A stretch of DNA of 64,000 nt. It comes from Stropharia rugosoannulata. Its lineage: Eukaryota; Basidiomycota; Agaricomycetes; Agaricales; Strophariaceae. How positions within the stretch are numbered: position 1 is the stretch's first letter; every line of letters begins with the position of its first letter. Positions 1-12,055 of this stretch are shown one piece after another. A program made the translations under genes and the position numbers. The stretch covers positions 1,798,001-1,862,000 of the forward strand of contig JANCIK010000006.1 in assembly GCA_028532985.1 (NCBI GenBank), given 5' to 3'. Under the pieces are notes generated by a model, which saw nothing but the letters and a program-made list of their open reading frames with translations, made no database searches and was not told where the DNA came from.

Positions 1-224
1 AACAGATCGAGTAACATAGTTGCAGTGCAATTGGTCAACTTAAACTCGGACATCCATTTCAAGCCACTTGCTTATATAAGGAAAGGATGATGATTGCTTT
101 AGGGCGTTTCGCGAGGTCTGACTTCCTCCTTTACTCCTTTCTGAACCTCCATCGCGGGAACCGTGTGGTCTTTCTGCTCTTACTTGCTTATAAGTCGGGA
201 TCGATGGCTGGGCGTATGCACTAA

Positions 225-3200
225 ATGGATTTACGAGAAATCCAATATTCAGAAGCCAGTGCCAGTGCATCTACCGCTCATCCGAGCCAAGACTCTCATT
301 CAGCTAACACATCTGAAACTAAACCGATTCGCTCAAGTGCTAGGGTGAAGGCAGCGAAGGAGAAAGCTCATAGCACAGACCACGGAAAAGATCGCGATTC
401 TTCTCATCAAGAACCAGGGGGAGGATTATCAGCTACGCCTTTCGAGTCCGCCAGTACACGTAACGTTCGCGCGAGTCCCTCCAAATCTACTCGCTCTCGT
501 GAAAATACCAAAGGAAAGGGGAAAGCTAAAGAAATACAGCCTGAGACATTGTCAAGCGGTCCCAGACGGTATGTAAAATTACTTACTCATCTAGTATATC
601 AAATATTAACCTAGTTTTGGTACATATCAGTCCTCGTCGCAATTTGGCTTCGGTATCTGTCCCTCTAACTATATCTGAACCAGTTAGAGACTTAAAAGGC
701 AAGAAGCGTGCAGCTCCCGACTTTGACGAAGACGATAATACAGGACCCGCCACGAAACGGTCCAAGACTACAGGCTATTCACTTCGATCCTCGTCTTCAA
801 GTCACCCTCCACAAATGCCCCGCAAATCCCGGTATTACTTATACTATGTTTAGTCCTCTATATGGATCACTAATTTGTATCTATGCAGTACATCCACCTC
901 GAAAGGGAAGTCCACTATGAAGTCGAAGATGGCGGTTGCGAGCTCTTCCCGCATAGAGGATGAAGATGTGGAAATGATTGATGGAGACTATAAGAATCTT
1001 ACACATACTAGTTCGGACCTTGAAGAGACGCTGGACGAAAAGCAACCTTCCAACGAAGGACGGAAATCGATCAGTTCAACTATGGAGGCAGCAGCAGCTG
1101 ATGCGATAGCAGACTCTCGCGGTGGAGATGAAGATGAAGATGAGGATGATGATATTGATGATATTGATGACGACGATTTTCACGGCCATGATGATAACAG
1201 CGGTTTGCCTTCCAGTGATGCAGGCCCTATCCCTGGCGGAATGGACGAAGCCACTGCCCTCGCTATATTCGGCGACTATCGTCAATTCGGATCGTACATG
1301 ATATCGCTGTCATCTCGTTTAAAGACAATGCTAAACAACATCAAGACAACAGCCGACCCCACTACCAGACTCGTTACCCTTCAGGAGCTGAGCGAATTAC
1401 TGAGCATCAGCACTGAAGATACACTAGCTGGATCTTTCCAAGTTGAGCAATTTGTGCGCGAGCTGGTCAAAATTTTGGGAGGTCGCGGCGCTGAAGAAGA
1501 GGACGAAGAAGATGAAACAGGCGAACGCAACGAAGATGCTGCACTTGCAGCTGCTATCGCAATGAGCTCTGGCGGTCACTATCAAGGTGATGAAAACCTG
1601 GAAGCTCAAGTATTGGCTTGCAGATGCCTGGCTAATCTCATGGAAGCCTTACCAGGCGTAGCTCATACCGTGGTTTACCATGGTGCCATTCCCGTATTGT
1701 GCAGCAAGCTAATTGAAATATCTTACATCGATCTGGCCGAACAAACATTGAGTGTGAGTCTTCTAAAGCCGTGACCTGAAAGCCGTAATTTAAATTCATT
1801 CATTTCTAGACATTGGAGAAAATATCAGAGGAATTCCCGAGCTCTATCGTACGCGAAGGCGGGCTGGCTGCCTTGTTAAATTATCTGGACTTCTTCTCTA
1901 TCGCAGTGCAGAGGACAGCTCTACAGGCGGCATCCAATTGTTGCCGAAATGTTTCTCCTGAACATTTCGCGATGATCCAAGGAGTTTGGCCTATTATACG
2001 CAATTGTTTATCATATTCGGACCAGCGATTGGTTGAATTTGCGTGTCTTTGTGTTATTCGCGTTGTTGATTCATATTATCGCTCATCTGTCGAGAATTTG
2101 GAATCATTAGTGAACACTGAACTAATCAAGGCGGTTAACCAACTGCTACTCCCCGCCGGGGGTTCTCCATTGATTGCTGCCAATACTTACACGCTACTTC
2201 TACGCGCCCTCGCAACTTCCGCTCGAGCTAGCCCCAAAATAACGCTGGCCCTGCTGGAGGCCGATATCGTAGACACCCTGTATCAAATATTAACAGGTGT
2301 CTTACCTTCATCATCGGCGAATCACTCAGATCAAGGAGATGCATCTGGCGGGCAGGGCTTGGGAGGCGGTCTCGCCGACATGACTGTTATGGAAAATCTT
2401 GCACACAGGCCCAAAGAACAAGTAGAAGAAGCCCTTAGCCTTGTGTCTGAATTATTGCCCCCTCTCCCTAAAGGTATGGATTCAAAAGTTCAGCGCAGAC
2501 GAATCTAATTCCTTTCCTTTCAGACGGCGTCTTTGATCACAAAGCTTACACGGAGAAGTCACTAGCTAGGTTAGTCAAAGCGAAGGCCAAAGCTGATCGA
2601 GCTGCTGCCCGCCTCGCAGCCCAAAATCATGCTTCTCGGGCTGGTTCAGTTGCTGAGGTTTCTGCGGGGGCATCCCACATGGATGATATTTCTCCTGCTT
2701 CAACAACAGGTGCACAATCTCGTGAAGTCGAGGACAACATGGAGAACCCTACTCCAGTCATAGACACGCTTCCGGACCGTACGGAGCTTCTACGATCAAA
2801 TCCGGCTGTTGTTTCAAGGTTCATGCAGCTTTTGGTTCCTATCCTTGTGGACGTCTATGCTGCAAGCGTAATCACGCCTGTCAGGATAAAGACACTAACA
2901 GGTCTATTGAAGGCGGTAGGCTTTTTAGACCCTGAGGGCCTGAAGCCTGTTTTGATGGTTAGTGCTTTTTTTCGTTTATCATAAATATTTTAACTTTTTT
3001 TCATCTAGTATGTACCTGTCGCTAGTTTTGCTTCTTCAATTCTATCGTCAAAGGATCATCCTTCTCTTGTCATTGGGGCTCTTCAACTCGTTGATTTACT
3101 TCTCAGTAAACTTCCTTCCTTATACAAACCGACATTTCACCGTGAAGGAGTTTTTCACGAGGTAGAGACGTTGGCTGAACGAACCCTTACGTCGTCCAAG

Positions 3201-6200
3201 AATAAAGATAAGGAGGGGACTGAACCCAATGATGATAGCCCATTACCTAACCCTCCACCCACAATTCCTGGTCTCAAAAAGTTATCATCCTTATCGCTCG
3301 ACCCTGAAGATGCCATTACTTTGCGAGCTCGGGTAATACAATTCAAACACTTAACAGATAAAGAAGATATCGATGAAGACAGTGCTTTCAAAAGTCTTCG
3401 CGGTGTCGTGGAAAAGCTTTCAGCAGCAAATGCCACGGATCAAGACTATTCTCAAGCGCTCTGGGAGCTTGCTGATCTTTTTGCATCCCCCCATACCTCC
3501 GTTTCGAGTTTTGAGTTGCTAAAAAGTGGCGTGGTAGATAGTTTACTTCAGTTCGCTACAGATGAAAATCGGACTGGTACGTGTTACTGTTTTTCTAGAC
3601 GTCATTTTTTATTTATTTAATTCGACGTATAGTCGGCCTGCAAAGGCGCAAAGAAATTCTACTTGACGCACTTACTGCCCGCAAATCCAAAGTAATGAGT
3701 CCTCACCATACGCCTTTCGCCACACTAGTTAAGAAACTCCAAGAAAGCTTTACGAGGATGGAATCGTTCGAAGTTATCACTGTTACACAGAACAACGATG
3801 GTAAGATCAGATTCCACATGTCCTGTATTCTGTCTCCAATGTTAAGTAATTGTTTAACAGATTCTAAGCGGAGCTCTCCATCCCTCCTTGCCCGTCAACT
3901 GCGTCTTCGTCTTGTTGCTGCCGACGACTCGGATATTCCCCGGAACCTGCATAACATGGTTGTTTCAATTCATGCCATTGCGACTTTTCAAGCTCTGCAT
4001 GATTACCTCCGCCCGCGCGTTGCTGGGCTTCTAACGGGCAGCTCCCGCTTATCTGGAATGTTTGCAGCATTGGCTGCGTCTGGGTTTACTGCATCGAGTT
4101 CTCGGCCGACAGGCGAAGGCGCGTCTACTACAACAAGGGCCCCAAACGCGAACACATCGGATACAAATACGGTGTCAGCATCCACAACGGACAACGGGCG
4201 CCGCCGCAGTCAGCGTCTAGCAAAACAGTCTCCTATTACAGACAGTGGAAACGTAAATAAGAATCTTGAAGCTATTACAAACCCCCAATTAGCTGCTGCT
4301 CAGCTTCCCGATGCTTCTGCGTCTGGCACATCTGCCAGCTCATTTACCCATGCATTGGGTGACAATGTAATAGATTCAGGATTGGAAGCAGACTTCACGG
4401 ACGAGGAAGATATAGATGCCGAAGTCTTCGATGATGAGGTCGATGTTGATAATAGTGTCTCTGATAAGACTATCACTGTATCTGTTGCTGAAGGTGCGTA
4501 TATTGCTATCAGACGAAGTGTATGAATTTACCCCGTCTGCGATTTGTATAGATGGTGGTAAGATTGAGGCCCAAACACCAGAGGGCACGAGAGTTGCAAC
4601 GCCTAGTGGCTCCAGTAAAGATGGGCTGCTGTCTATGGCTCGCAATCCACTATCTTCTAAGGGCTCATACGCCGCAGCACTTAAAGCGAGACCTACTGAC
4701 TGGCATCTTGAATTTTCAATGGATGACCATACGTTGCCTCTTGACTTCACTATCTACGGAGCCATTCATCAACATGAAATGCGCAAACAGTCCAGTGCAA
4801 CGCCTCCTAATATGATCTGGCAAGGTATATACACGGTCAAGTTTAAAAAGGTTCCTGGGCCTTCTCCTAGTTCCGAAGGTATGCTGTCTGATGTTGTCAC
4901 GCATCATGGGTTTGTTAACTCCCCTCCGATGTCATTAGAAACGTCCGATCTTGCCAGTAAAATTAGGTCACCTAGCCCAACCTTGTCCTCTCTTCCTGAC
5001 GATGCGCCGCACGCCAAAATTCTTCGATTGCTTCGATTGCTCTTCCGTCTGAATACTTTTGAAGCCGAACGAATAACATTCCCTGGTGACAGGCGCAGCC
5101 TTTCGGAATCTGCATTTGTCAACAATAAACTTACAGCGAAACTGACGCGACAGTTGGATGAGCCTATGATTGTTGCCAGGTTTGTCTGTAAATCTAATGA
5201 AATTATCAATAATCTAACAAAAGTGGCGAGTTTAGCTCTTGTCTTCCTGATTGGGCTCTGGATCTTCCACAGCACTTCCCCTTCCTATTTCCTTTCGCGA
5301 CTCGGTACAACTTTCTTCAGTCAACATCATTCGGATATGCACGTTTGATTTTAAAGTGGCAAAGCCAACAAAATCGTAGTCAAGATAGCTCAAGGCGAGA
5401 CGAAGGTATTGGTTTCCTTGGCCGCCTTCAGCGACAGAAAGTTCGTATCTCTCGCAAACACATCCTTGAGTCCGCCGTCAAAGTGTTTGAGTTGTATGGT
5501 TCATCTTCGTCCATCCTAGAGGTTGAATACTTTGAAGAGGTGGGCACCGGCCTCGGTCCAACTCTTGAATTTTATTCTCTGGTATCCAAGGAATTTGCAC
5601 GGAAAGATCTCAAACTTTGGAGAGACGCAGATCCCTTAGGACCGGGGGTATATGTTGATCACCCTACCGGACTTTACCCAGCCCCCATATCAGCCGAAGA
5701 TATACAAAGTGACGGTGGCCAGTGCGTTTCAAGCGTGAACTTATTTTTCTGACAATTACATCTGACTACTTCCTATAGGAAACGCACTCATATCTTCCGC
5801 GTCATAGGCCAATTCGTTGCAAAGGCTATGCTCGATTCCAGAATCATCGACCTCTCACTGAATAAGGTTTTCGTGAAACTTATACTTGGTGAAGAAGTAC
5901 CTGCCACTATCGCAACACTTAAGGTTAGACCACTGATGGATGAGTTTGTTGTGCACACTAATAATCATTCCCCAGCTTGTTGACCTGGATCTGGCCAATT
6001 CACTTGGCCAACTGCAGAGCTTGGCCACTGGAAGTGGGTCCATGCAAGACAAGGTAAAATAAATAAAAGGTTTGCTCTGGGTATGAAACATTTAATGACG
6101 TGCCGCCTAGGTTGCACAGAAGATTGCCAAAATTGAGCAAGTTAACCTTGAAGACCTTGCGTTAGATTTTACAATACCTGGTTATGATATCGAGCTTCGA

Positions 6201-6920
6201 GTAAGCCATGCATTTCCTAATCGATTGAATGTGTAATTAACTGAAGATTTACAAGCCTAATGGCAGGCAGACACCTGTGACATCTGAGAATGTCAATGTA
6301 TACATTGCAGAGGTTTTAGATGCAATCCTTGGAAAGGGAGCTGCTATCCAAGCCAAAGCTTTCCGTGAGGGTTTCTCTAAAGTGTTTCCTATGTCAGATC
6401 TTCGAGCATTCTCGGCGGACGAACTGGTGATGCTGTTTGGCAACTCAGATGAAGACTGGAGCATTGAAAGTAGGTTCAAGTTATGGGTTGTCTAGCTTTT
6501 GACTAATGATTTTTCAGCACTTTCAGAAGCCTTGAAAGCAGACCATGGATTTAATGTGGAAAGTCGGGCGATTCGTGACCTAATAGAAATTATGGCAGAA
6601 TATGATTCCTCTACGAGACGTGCCTATTTGCAGTTCATAACTGGTAGTCCCAAACTGCCTATTGGAGGTGTGTAAACATTGATCAAGTCTTTCAAATGTT
6701 GAATTCCGTTGAACCGTTTGTAGGTTTCCGTGGGCTGAATCCGCCTCTGACTGTAGTCCGCAAACCTCATGAAGCTCCACTGACCGCCGACAACTACCTC
6801 CCTAGTGTGATGACCTGCGTCAACTACCTCAAACTACCTGAGTATAGCAGTAAAGAGATTATGAAGCGGAAACTTCAGATTGCAATGCAAGAAGGCGTTG
6901 GGAGTTTCCATTTGTCATAG
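225..6920 (+). CDS. UFD4: UFD4/TRIP12-type HECT E3 ubiquitin ligase
   Basis: This is a HECT-class E3 ubiquitin ligase of the Ufd4/TRIP12 family, which in yeast builds ubiquitin chains on ubiquitin-fusion and N-degron substrates. I resolve 16 exons: 225-568, 631-831, 889-1753, 1810-2473, 2524-2957, 3009-3576, 3633-3800, 3861-4493, 4552-5179, 5236-5721, 5779-5923, 5976-6053, 6111-6200, 6256-6469, 6518-6667 and 6724-6920. Joined they give 5865 nt, 1954 aa, in one frame. The N-terminus is low-complexity Ser/Lys-rich sequence with an acidic Asp/Glu run. Armadillo-like helices lie at about residues 320-900 (for example [15 protein letters not shown]). The HECT domain runs from about 1570 to the end, with the catalytic Cys at about 1921 in [12 protein letters not shown] and a C-terminal FHLS. 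A stop codon directly precedes the chosen ATG. Length is close to human TRIP12 and longer than yeast Ufd4. The family is certain; the N-terminal exons are the least certain part. Confidence 0.95.
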
Positions 6921-7231
6921 CTGTAAAGGCCCTTTTCTCTAATCGTATTCCACCTTTTGAACTCTGTTTGTGTTTTTGTCCATAGTCTGATTTAGAAAGC
7001 GTAACATACATACATTTCTATTATGACAATTTCTGCACGATTTACCCAAATTCCGGTAGAAATTTGAGGCGTGTGTGCAAGTTAGAAGTACAACATAAAA
7101 GTAGCGATGAAAGTGTATGACGTAAGCATAGGGCATAGAGACTGACCTGACTCAATGCTTACCCAGTTAGTTGTTCCTTGACTTCCATCACCTTCATTCT
7201 TTAACCGTGCTCGCACTTTCGCTTTTGCGCC

Positions 7232-7828
7232 ATGTCTAAACATCACCCAGGTATGCATTTGCAAGTTGCTCCAGTAACTTGCTTGTTAAATTGCCTATCC
7301 CCTAGATTTGATCATGTGTCGAAGGCAGCCTGGCATTGGTGAGTTTGACTTCTGGGTTTAGCAGCTTAATCTCACTCTAGGGTACTAGCCATTGGCCGCC
7401 TTTGCGAAAAATGTGATGGTAAATGGTATGTGAAGTATCATTAAATCTGGTCCCATGTTTGTGCAGCTCATACATACGCTTCACCAGCCCAGTCTGCGAC
7501 TCGTACGTCCGACCAGAAACACTGGTGCGAATTTGCGACGAGTGCAATTTCGGCACATATGGAGGGCGTTGCATTATTTGCGGAGCTCCTGGTATGTACA
7601 ACGTCTTGCTACAGTCATTTTTGGTGTTAATTAGGACTAGGTATTTCGGACGCGTACTACTGCGCTGAGTGTACTCGGTTGGAGAAAGATAGAGATGGGT
7701 GTCCTAAAATTGTTAATCTGGGTGCTAGTAGAACGGACTTGTTTTATGAGAGACGTAGATTGGGTGAGTATCATATACAAAAGCCGAATCACATCCTGAC
7801 GTCGTCGGTAGGATTCAAAAAAGGATAG
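7232..7828 (+). CDS. RDS3: RDS3/PHF5A, SF3b complex zinc-finger splicing factor
   Basis: This small, extremely conserved protein belongs to the U2 snRNP SF3b complex and helps branch-site recognition. Six exons (7232-7250, 7306-7338, 7389-7425, 7488-7591, 7641-7763, 7812-7828) join to 333 nt, 110 aa, matching the usual family length. The product starts [16 protein letters not shown] and contains the family's CxxC pairs in CEKCDGKCPVCD, CDECNFG and CIICGAPG, then YYCAECT, and ends in FKKG, as expected for PHF5A. The zinc knot cysteines are all present. The first exon is only 19 nt, so single-ORF gene finding would miss the start. It is convergent with the next gene, with about 91 bp between the two stop codons. 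Identification is very secure. Confidence 0.96.
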
Positions 7829-7919
7829 CTGTGAAAGAAACGTACGCAGCCTTTCCAATATAGAACTACAAGAATTATCCAGAAGGTACAAAAATACGTG
7901 CTAGGGATACATTTCAGAT

Positions 7920-10900
7920 TCAAATATATACTGGATAGGGAATAACAGGATGTCCATTTCCTGGTTCATCTAATTTGGCGAACGACCTATTATTGATCAG
8001 AGTTTAAAAGTCAAGTTTTGGTTTCAAATCGTCGGACTTACTTAAACAGGTGCATATCCACCTGGATGGCGATTAGGCACTGGAAAAGCATGCGGAAATA
8101 TACTATAACTCACAGAGGACTTGAAAACAAGGAATACGTGGCGGTGGGTAGCATCATGCGTATCGTCAGATTCACAGACGTCGCACAGGTCGCAGTTACA
8201 ATATGCACATCGGAACCATTCACCCGTGATACGGTCCATGCAACGGTCGCAGATTGCGGAGTTATGGATAAGTGAAGCAAGGAACGCTGTTACATGATTA
8301 TTAGTATGACAGGTGGATCGAACAGGATTAATCAGCCAACCTCTAGGATCATTCGACCTGGGGGCATTGGGAGCAGGTCCAGCAGGCGTTTTGTATCTTT
8401 AACAATCCAATTAGCTGGTTCGTTGCCATAAATCTTAATACTTACAATGGCGGTAATAATGGGAAATTTGACTCTAAAGGTCGGTTGACAGGTTTGCGTA
8501 GCTTGAAAAATATATGCATGGGGTCATGGAGCACATATGAGCGCGCTTCGCATGTAGAGCACTGTGAACTGTTCAGTATTATTCCGTGTACGACTACTGG
8601 GCTGAACTATTACCAAGTTGAATGCCAAAGGCTTTGATGGACAATGAGCGCATTGGTATCGAATCCCAATAACTTGCTGGAATATAATTAGCAGACGCTG
8701 AGAACAGAAAAATACACAAAATACACGACGTACATCACCACACCCATTGCAAAATATGCGGTGATCATTCATGGCAGGTGCCTCTCGAGAACCGATCATG
8801 GTTCGTGCATAAGAAGATATTTCCGACTCCGTCTTAGATCGGGGAAGAGCAAACCCTACATTGGCTGCATCTCTCCCCGTCCATAAATCTTTGGCGCGAC
8901 GGCTAGCGTTGCGCAGCTTATATTGTAGATTAGGTACAAAGTTGTAGGATGTAGAAATCACTTTGATGATGCTTACTTCATTATTCTCCAATGGGTATGG
9001 GATCTTCACAATAGATTAGCTATGTGTAACATCCAAAAAGTATGAATACAAACCTTGATGAGTATATGTGATGATGTATGTCCCCCGTCGGCAGAGTCCA
9101 AGTTTCCTGGAAGACCTGCAGATTCGCAATTGGAACATATATCTACGGAATCACATATTGCGCAATGGAATCTTGCTCCAACAATATCTAGTAAACAACT
9201 TGATGCATGTCAGGTTTAGCTTCTAGTTAGGCTTCGAGTGATGTCTTACTGCGCGCATTTAACGCCAGGATGGGTTAACGCTACAGATGACTTAGTGGGA
9301 AGCAAGCATTGGTTATCGAAATAGTCTCACATAATTCCTCATGTTGGTTCGCTAGCATGTGCGGACTGAAGTTTAATTCATTGACTATCTCTTCGCCTGG
9401 TTTATCCGGAACTATTAGAAACGGATGGGAAGGATGAAGTTCATGGACTTGTCTGTGTGGTCATTATGTTAGCATCTGGCCTATATCATGTATGCGACTT
9501 CAAAATACCTGTAACACGCCCTGCAAAGGTGCAGCTTATTACAGGAAACACACTTATATCGTTTGTTTTCAGTCACTACGGAGCACATAGAACATTGAGA
9601 TATCTGAGCTTCGTCGTAGGCTGAAGTGTTTCAAAACTGAGCATCATTCTATGATTGAAATCACTTGATAATGACATACCGACATCTTCCCACCCAAAGT
9701 GGCCCCAAGCCTTCTCTCGATAGGCGTGGCGGACCTGACCTTTTTTAGGAGCTGCACGTCTCCACTGCGATGCCCGCTGAGGATCGTCATATGAGGGTGA
9801 CATATTACTGATAACTGGCGAAGAGCCAGGCGTAGAAAAACCGGCTTCGATGGCATGGTTTATACCAACTGACTCGAGACAGGCGGAACAAAGTTCATAC
9901 CCATGGGAAGCTTGAGACGATGAGGGCGATGTTGGGACATTGAGATGTGTTCGAGATGTGCCAAAAATTGATGGAAGCGAGGACAACGATCGATCAGAAG
10001 GGACGGACGGAAGAGGTTTATATCGCTGGCTATCAATGTCGGGACTAGCAAGATATGTTTGCGAAGAGCTGGAGTTGGAATTAGAAAATAGCTGGCTAGA
10101 CGGCGGATATGTAAAAGCGTTTGTAGGCGATGAATCTCTTTCTTTCCCCTTTTCAGAGGTTAGAGACTGGAGGGGAGCCTTTTCTCCACAAGTAGAGCAT
10201 ACGTAGCGGATAGCATCCAGTATCAAACCACAGTTAGAGCAGTCTGTGAGAATTTCCTGGGACGGACCTGCTGCTGCCGGAAGAAATGGGAGAAGTTCTT
10301 TGTCGATCAGATGAGCGTTATGTTCATTGATATCCTCTTGAATAGAAATGGACTGCAGATCAAATGCACGTCTCTGAACCTCATTCGGGTCGCTACGCTG
10401 TTGAGAAGCCAGCCAATTAAGTTGCATAGAGGTAGGTCGAGGTCCACGCATACTTTGAGTATAATCGTTGTCAGCACTTGACCCTTGACCCTCCTCATCG
10501 ACCGAGCCTTGGACGTGTGATGTAGAGCCTGCTGTGTATGTGTAGTAGTATTTGCCTCGCTGATCTCTCTCCAGCGCGAGATCGCCACCCAAAGAATCGT
10601 CTTGAGAGTCCAACGAAAGGGACATTCCGTCGGAAACAGATGGAGCAGGTACAGCGATTTTTGATCGAATAACTCTTTCACTTTGGTCCCGAAGCCATGC
10701 CGCACCGCGCTCACTGGCCGCTAAAGAATCAAAATCTACACTCGATGTGTCATCTCGCATGGCTTCTGATAGTTTGAGACGTTCGAAAACAGCAGATGGA
10801 TCTGCAGGAAAGCGCTGGGCGATAGATTCGTTGTCGTAAAAAGCTGTTGAAGATTCTCCCTGCCGTTGAAAGTTGTGAAGAGAAGTGTCCTGTTGGGTTT

Positions 10901-11551
10901 GCCCATCCTTCATTTGATCCGAACCAAGTTTCGATTTGTTACCTGAACTGACGAAACTCCTTTGTTTGGCAATAGACTTTAGAGAGCTGCCAAATGAACG
11001 CCCATTACGAGCGGATGATGTGCCCGGGTCTCTGGAGCTGACCGTTACAGAGTCATCATCAAGATCAATAGTTGGTGCGCCAAAAGAGAAGGATTGCCGA
11101 CTCCCATTTCGATCCTTGAATTCTTCAAGACTCGCAAGAGATGAGGTGTCCGACAAGCTGGGTCCATCGTAGTCCACGGTGATGCTGACACGGAGAGTGA
11201 TTTTTCGTGCCCCGAAGCTTCGTCCAGACAGGATAGAAGCTGCAGAGGAGATGGGCGCATCATCGCCTGCTTGGAAATACTGGATTGCTTCTAGGAGATC
11301 GTTGTCGGTCAAGATGGTGGAAACTTCTCCGTCATCGTCTTTGTACGCTATGGCGTAGGATGCATTGAAGAGCGAGAAACATTGCTCAATCTAATATTTC
11401 ATGAGCATATTTCTTGAGTTACTCAAATAAGGCTTACTTTGCTCCGCAGGATATCATAAGAGCAATTACGGGCAGAGGTGAAGTTAATCCGTTTGTGCCA
11501 CTTATCGAATGTGCACTTGATAATAAGGGGTCTGTCAGGCGGGTTATACAT
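7920..11551 (-). CDS. PB1 and multi-ZZ zinc-finger protein (NBR1-like)
   Basis: The N-terminus (starting MYNPPDRPLIIKCTFDKW at 11551) is a PB1-like domain. It ends near residue 80 with SYAIAYKDDDGEVSTILTDN, the acidic OPCA-type segment. A long Ser-rich disordered region follows (main exon about 9576-11312). Then come ZZ-type fingers: one split finger (CSNC, YVCSTC, then about 90 low-complexity residues, then YELCSACLES); ZZ with YKCVSCNKLHLCRACY; ZZ with FHCAICDSVDICSNCE; ZZ with RYQCAHC and LCSECES; and ZZ with WFRCAYCNCDLCDVCE. The architecture resembles fungal NBR1-type selective autophagy or vacuolar-delivery receptors, but I see no FW (four-tryptophan) domain or UBA. The last exons are small, including a 20-nt exon at 8042-8061 and a terminal exon at 7920-7986 giving the C-terminus PVIPYPVYI. 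Cargo-receptor function is inferred from architecture only. Exact internal exon borders around 8500-9500 are approximate. Confidence 0.82.
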
Positions 11552-12055
11552 TTTTGTTGAACAGAAATGGATTCAAGGGAAGTCAGCGCCCAACAACGAT
11601 GGCGCAGAGCATGCCAACTTCCAAGTTCGCGCTTCCGCAGCAGTCACTTACAGAGTGTAATCTCAATCGTGATTTGTCAGCGGGGCACTTGACGAGCGGT
11701 CACCAGTTGTCAATACTGCATTACGGATCAATTGTGGATGGATTTGGGATGGATAACTACCTAAGCTATAACTAGGCGTGCTTTCTAGCCTCGATTAACC
11801 CCAAGAAATGCCTTTTACTTTGTTTATAGCTGCTCTGATTGGTTTATCCGACGAGCTTCGAAGAAACAGAGAGGAATCAAATATTTGCATCTTGCAGGTG
11901 AGGTGGGTCCTGAGTCCAATTGAAGGCTCCCAAGAGCCTCGCTAATAACCCTGTCTAACCGGAGACCGGCTCAAGTAGGCTCAGGTTCCGGGACGGTCGG
12001 TTGTCAGTATCATTCATACCGCTTACTGAGCTATACTTAGTGTCCACTCAGAATC
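11552..12055. promoter_or_regulatory. Divergent intergenic region, multi-ZZ gene / carnitine acetyltransferase
   Basis: About 500 bp separate two genes transcribed away from each other, so both promoters should lie here. Short open frames on the plus strand have no coding character. No repeat or RNA gene was recognised. Confidence 0.5.
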
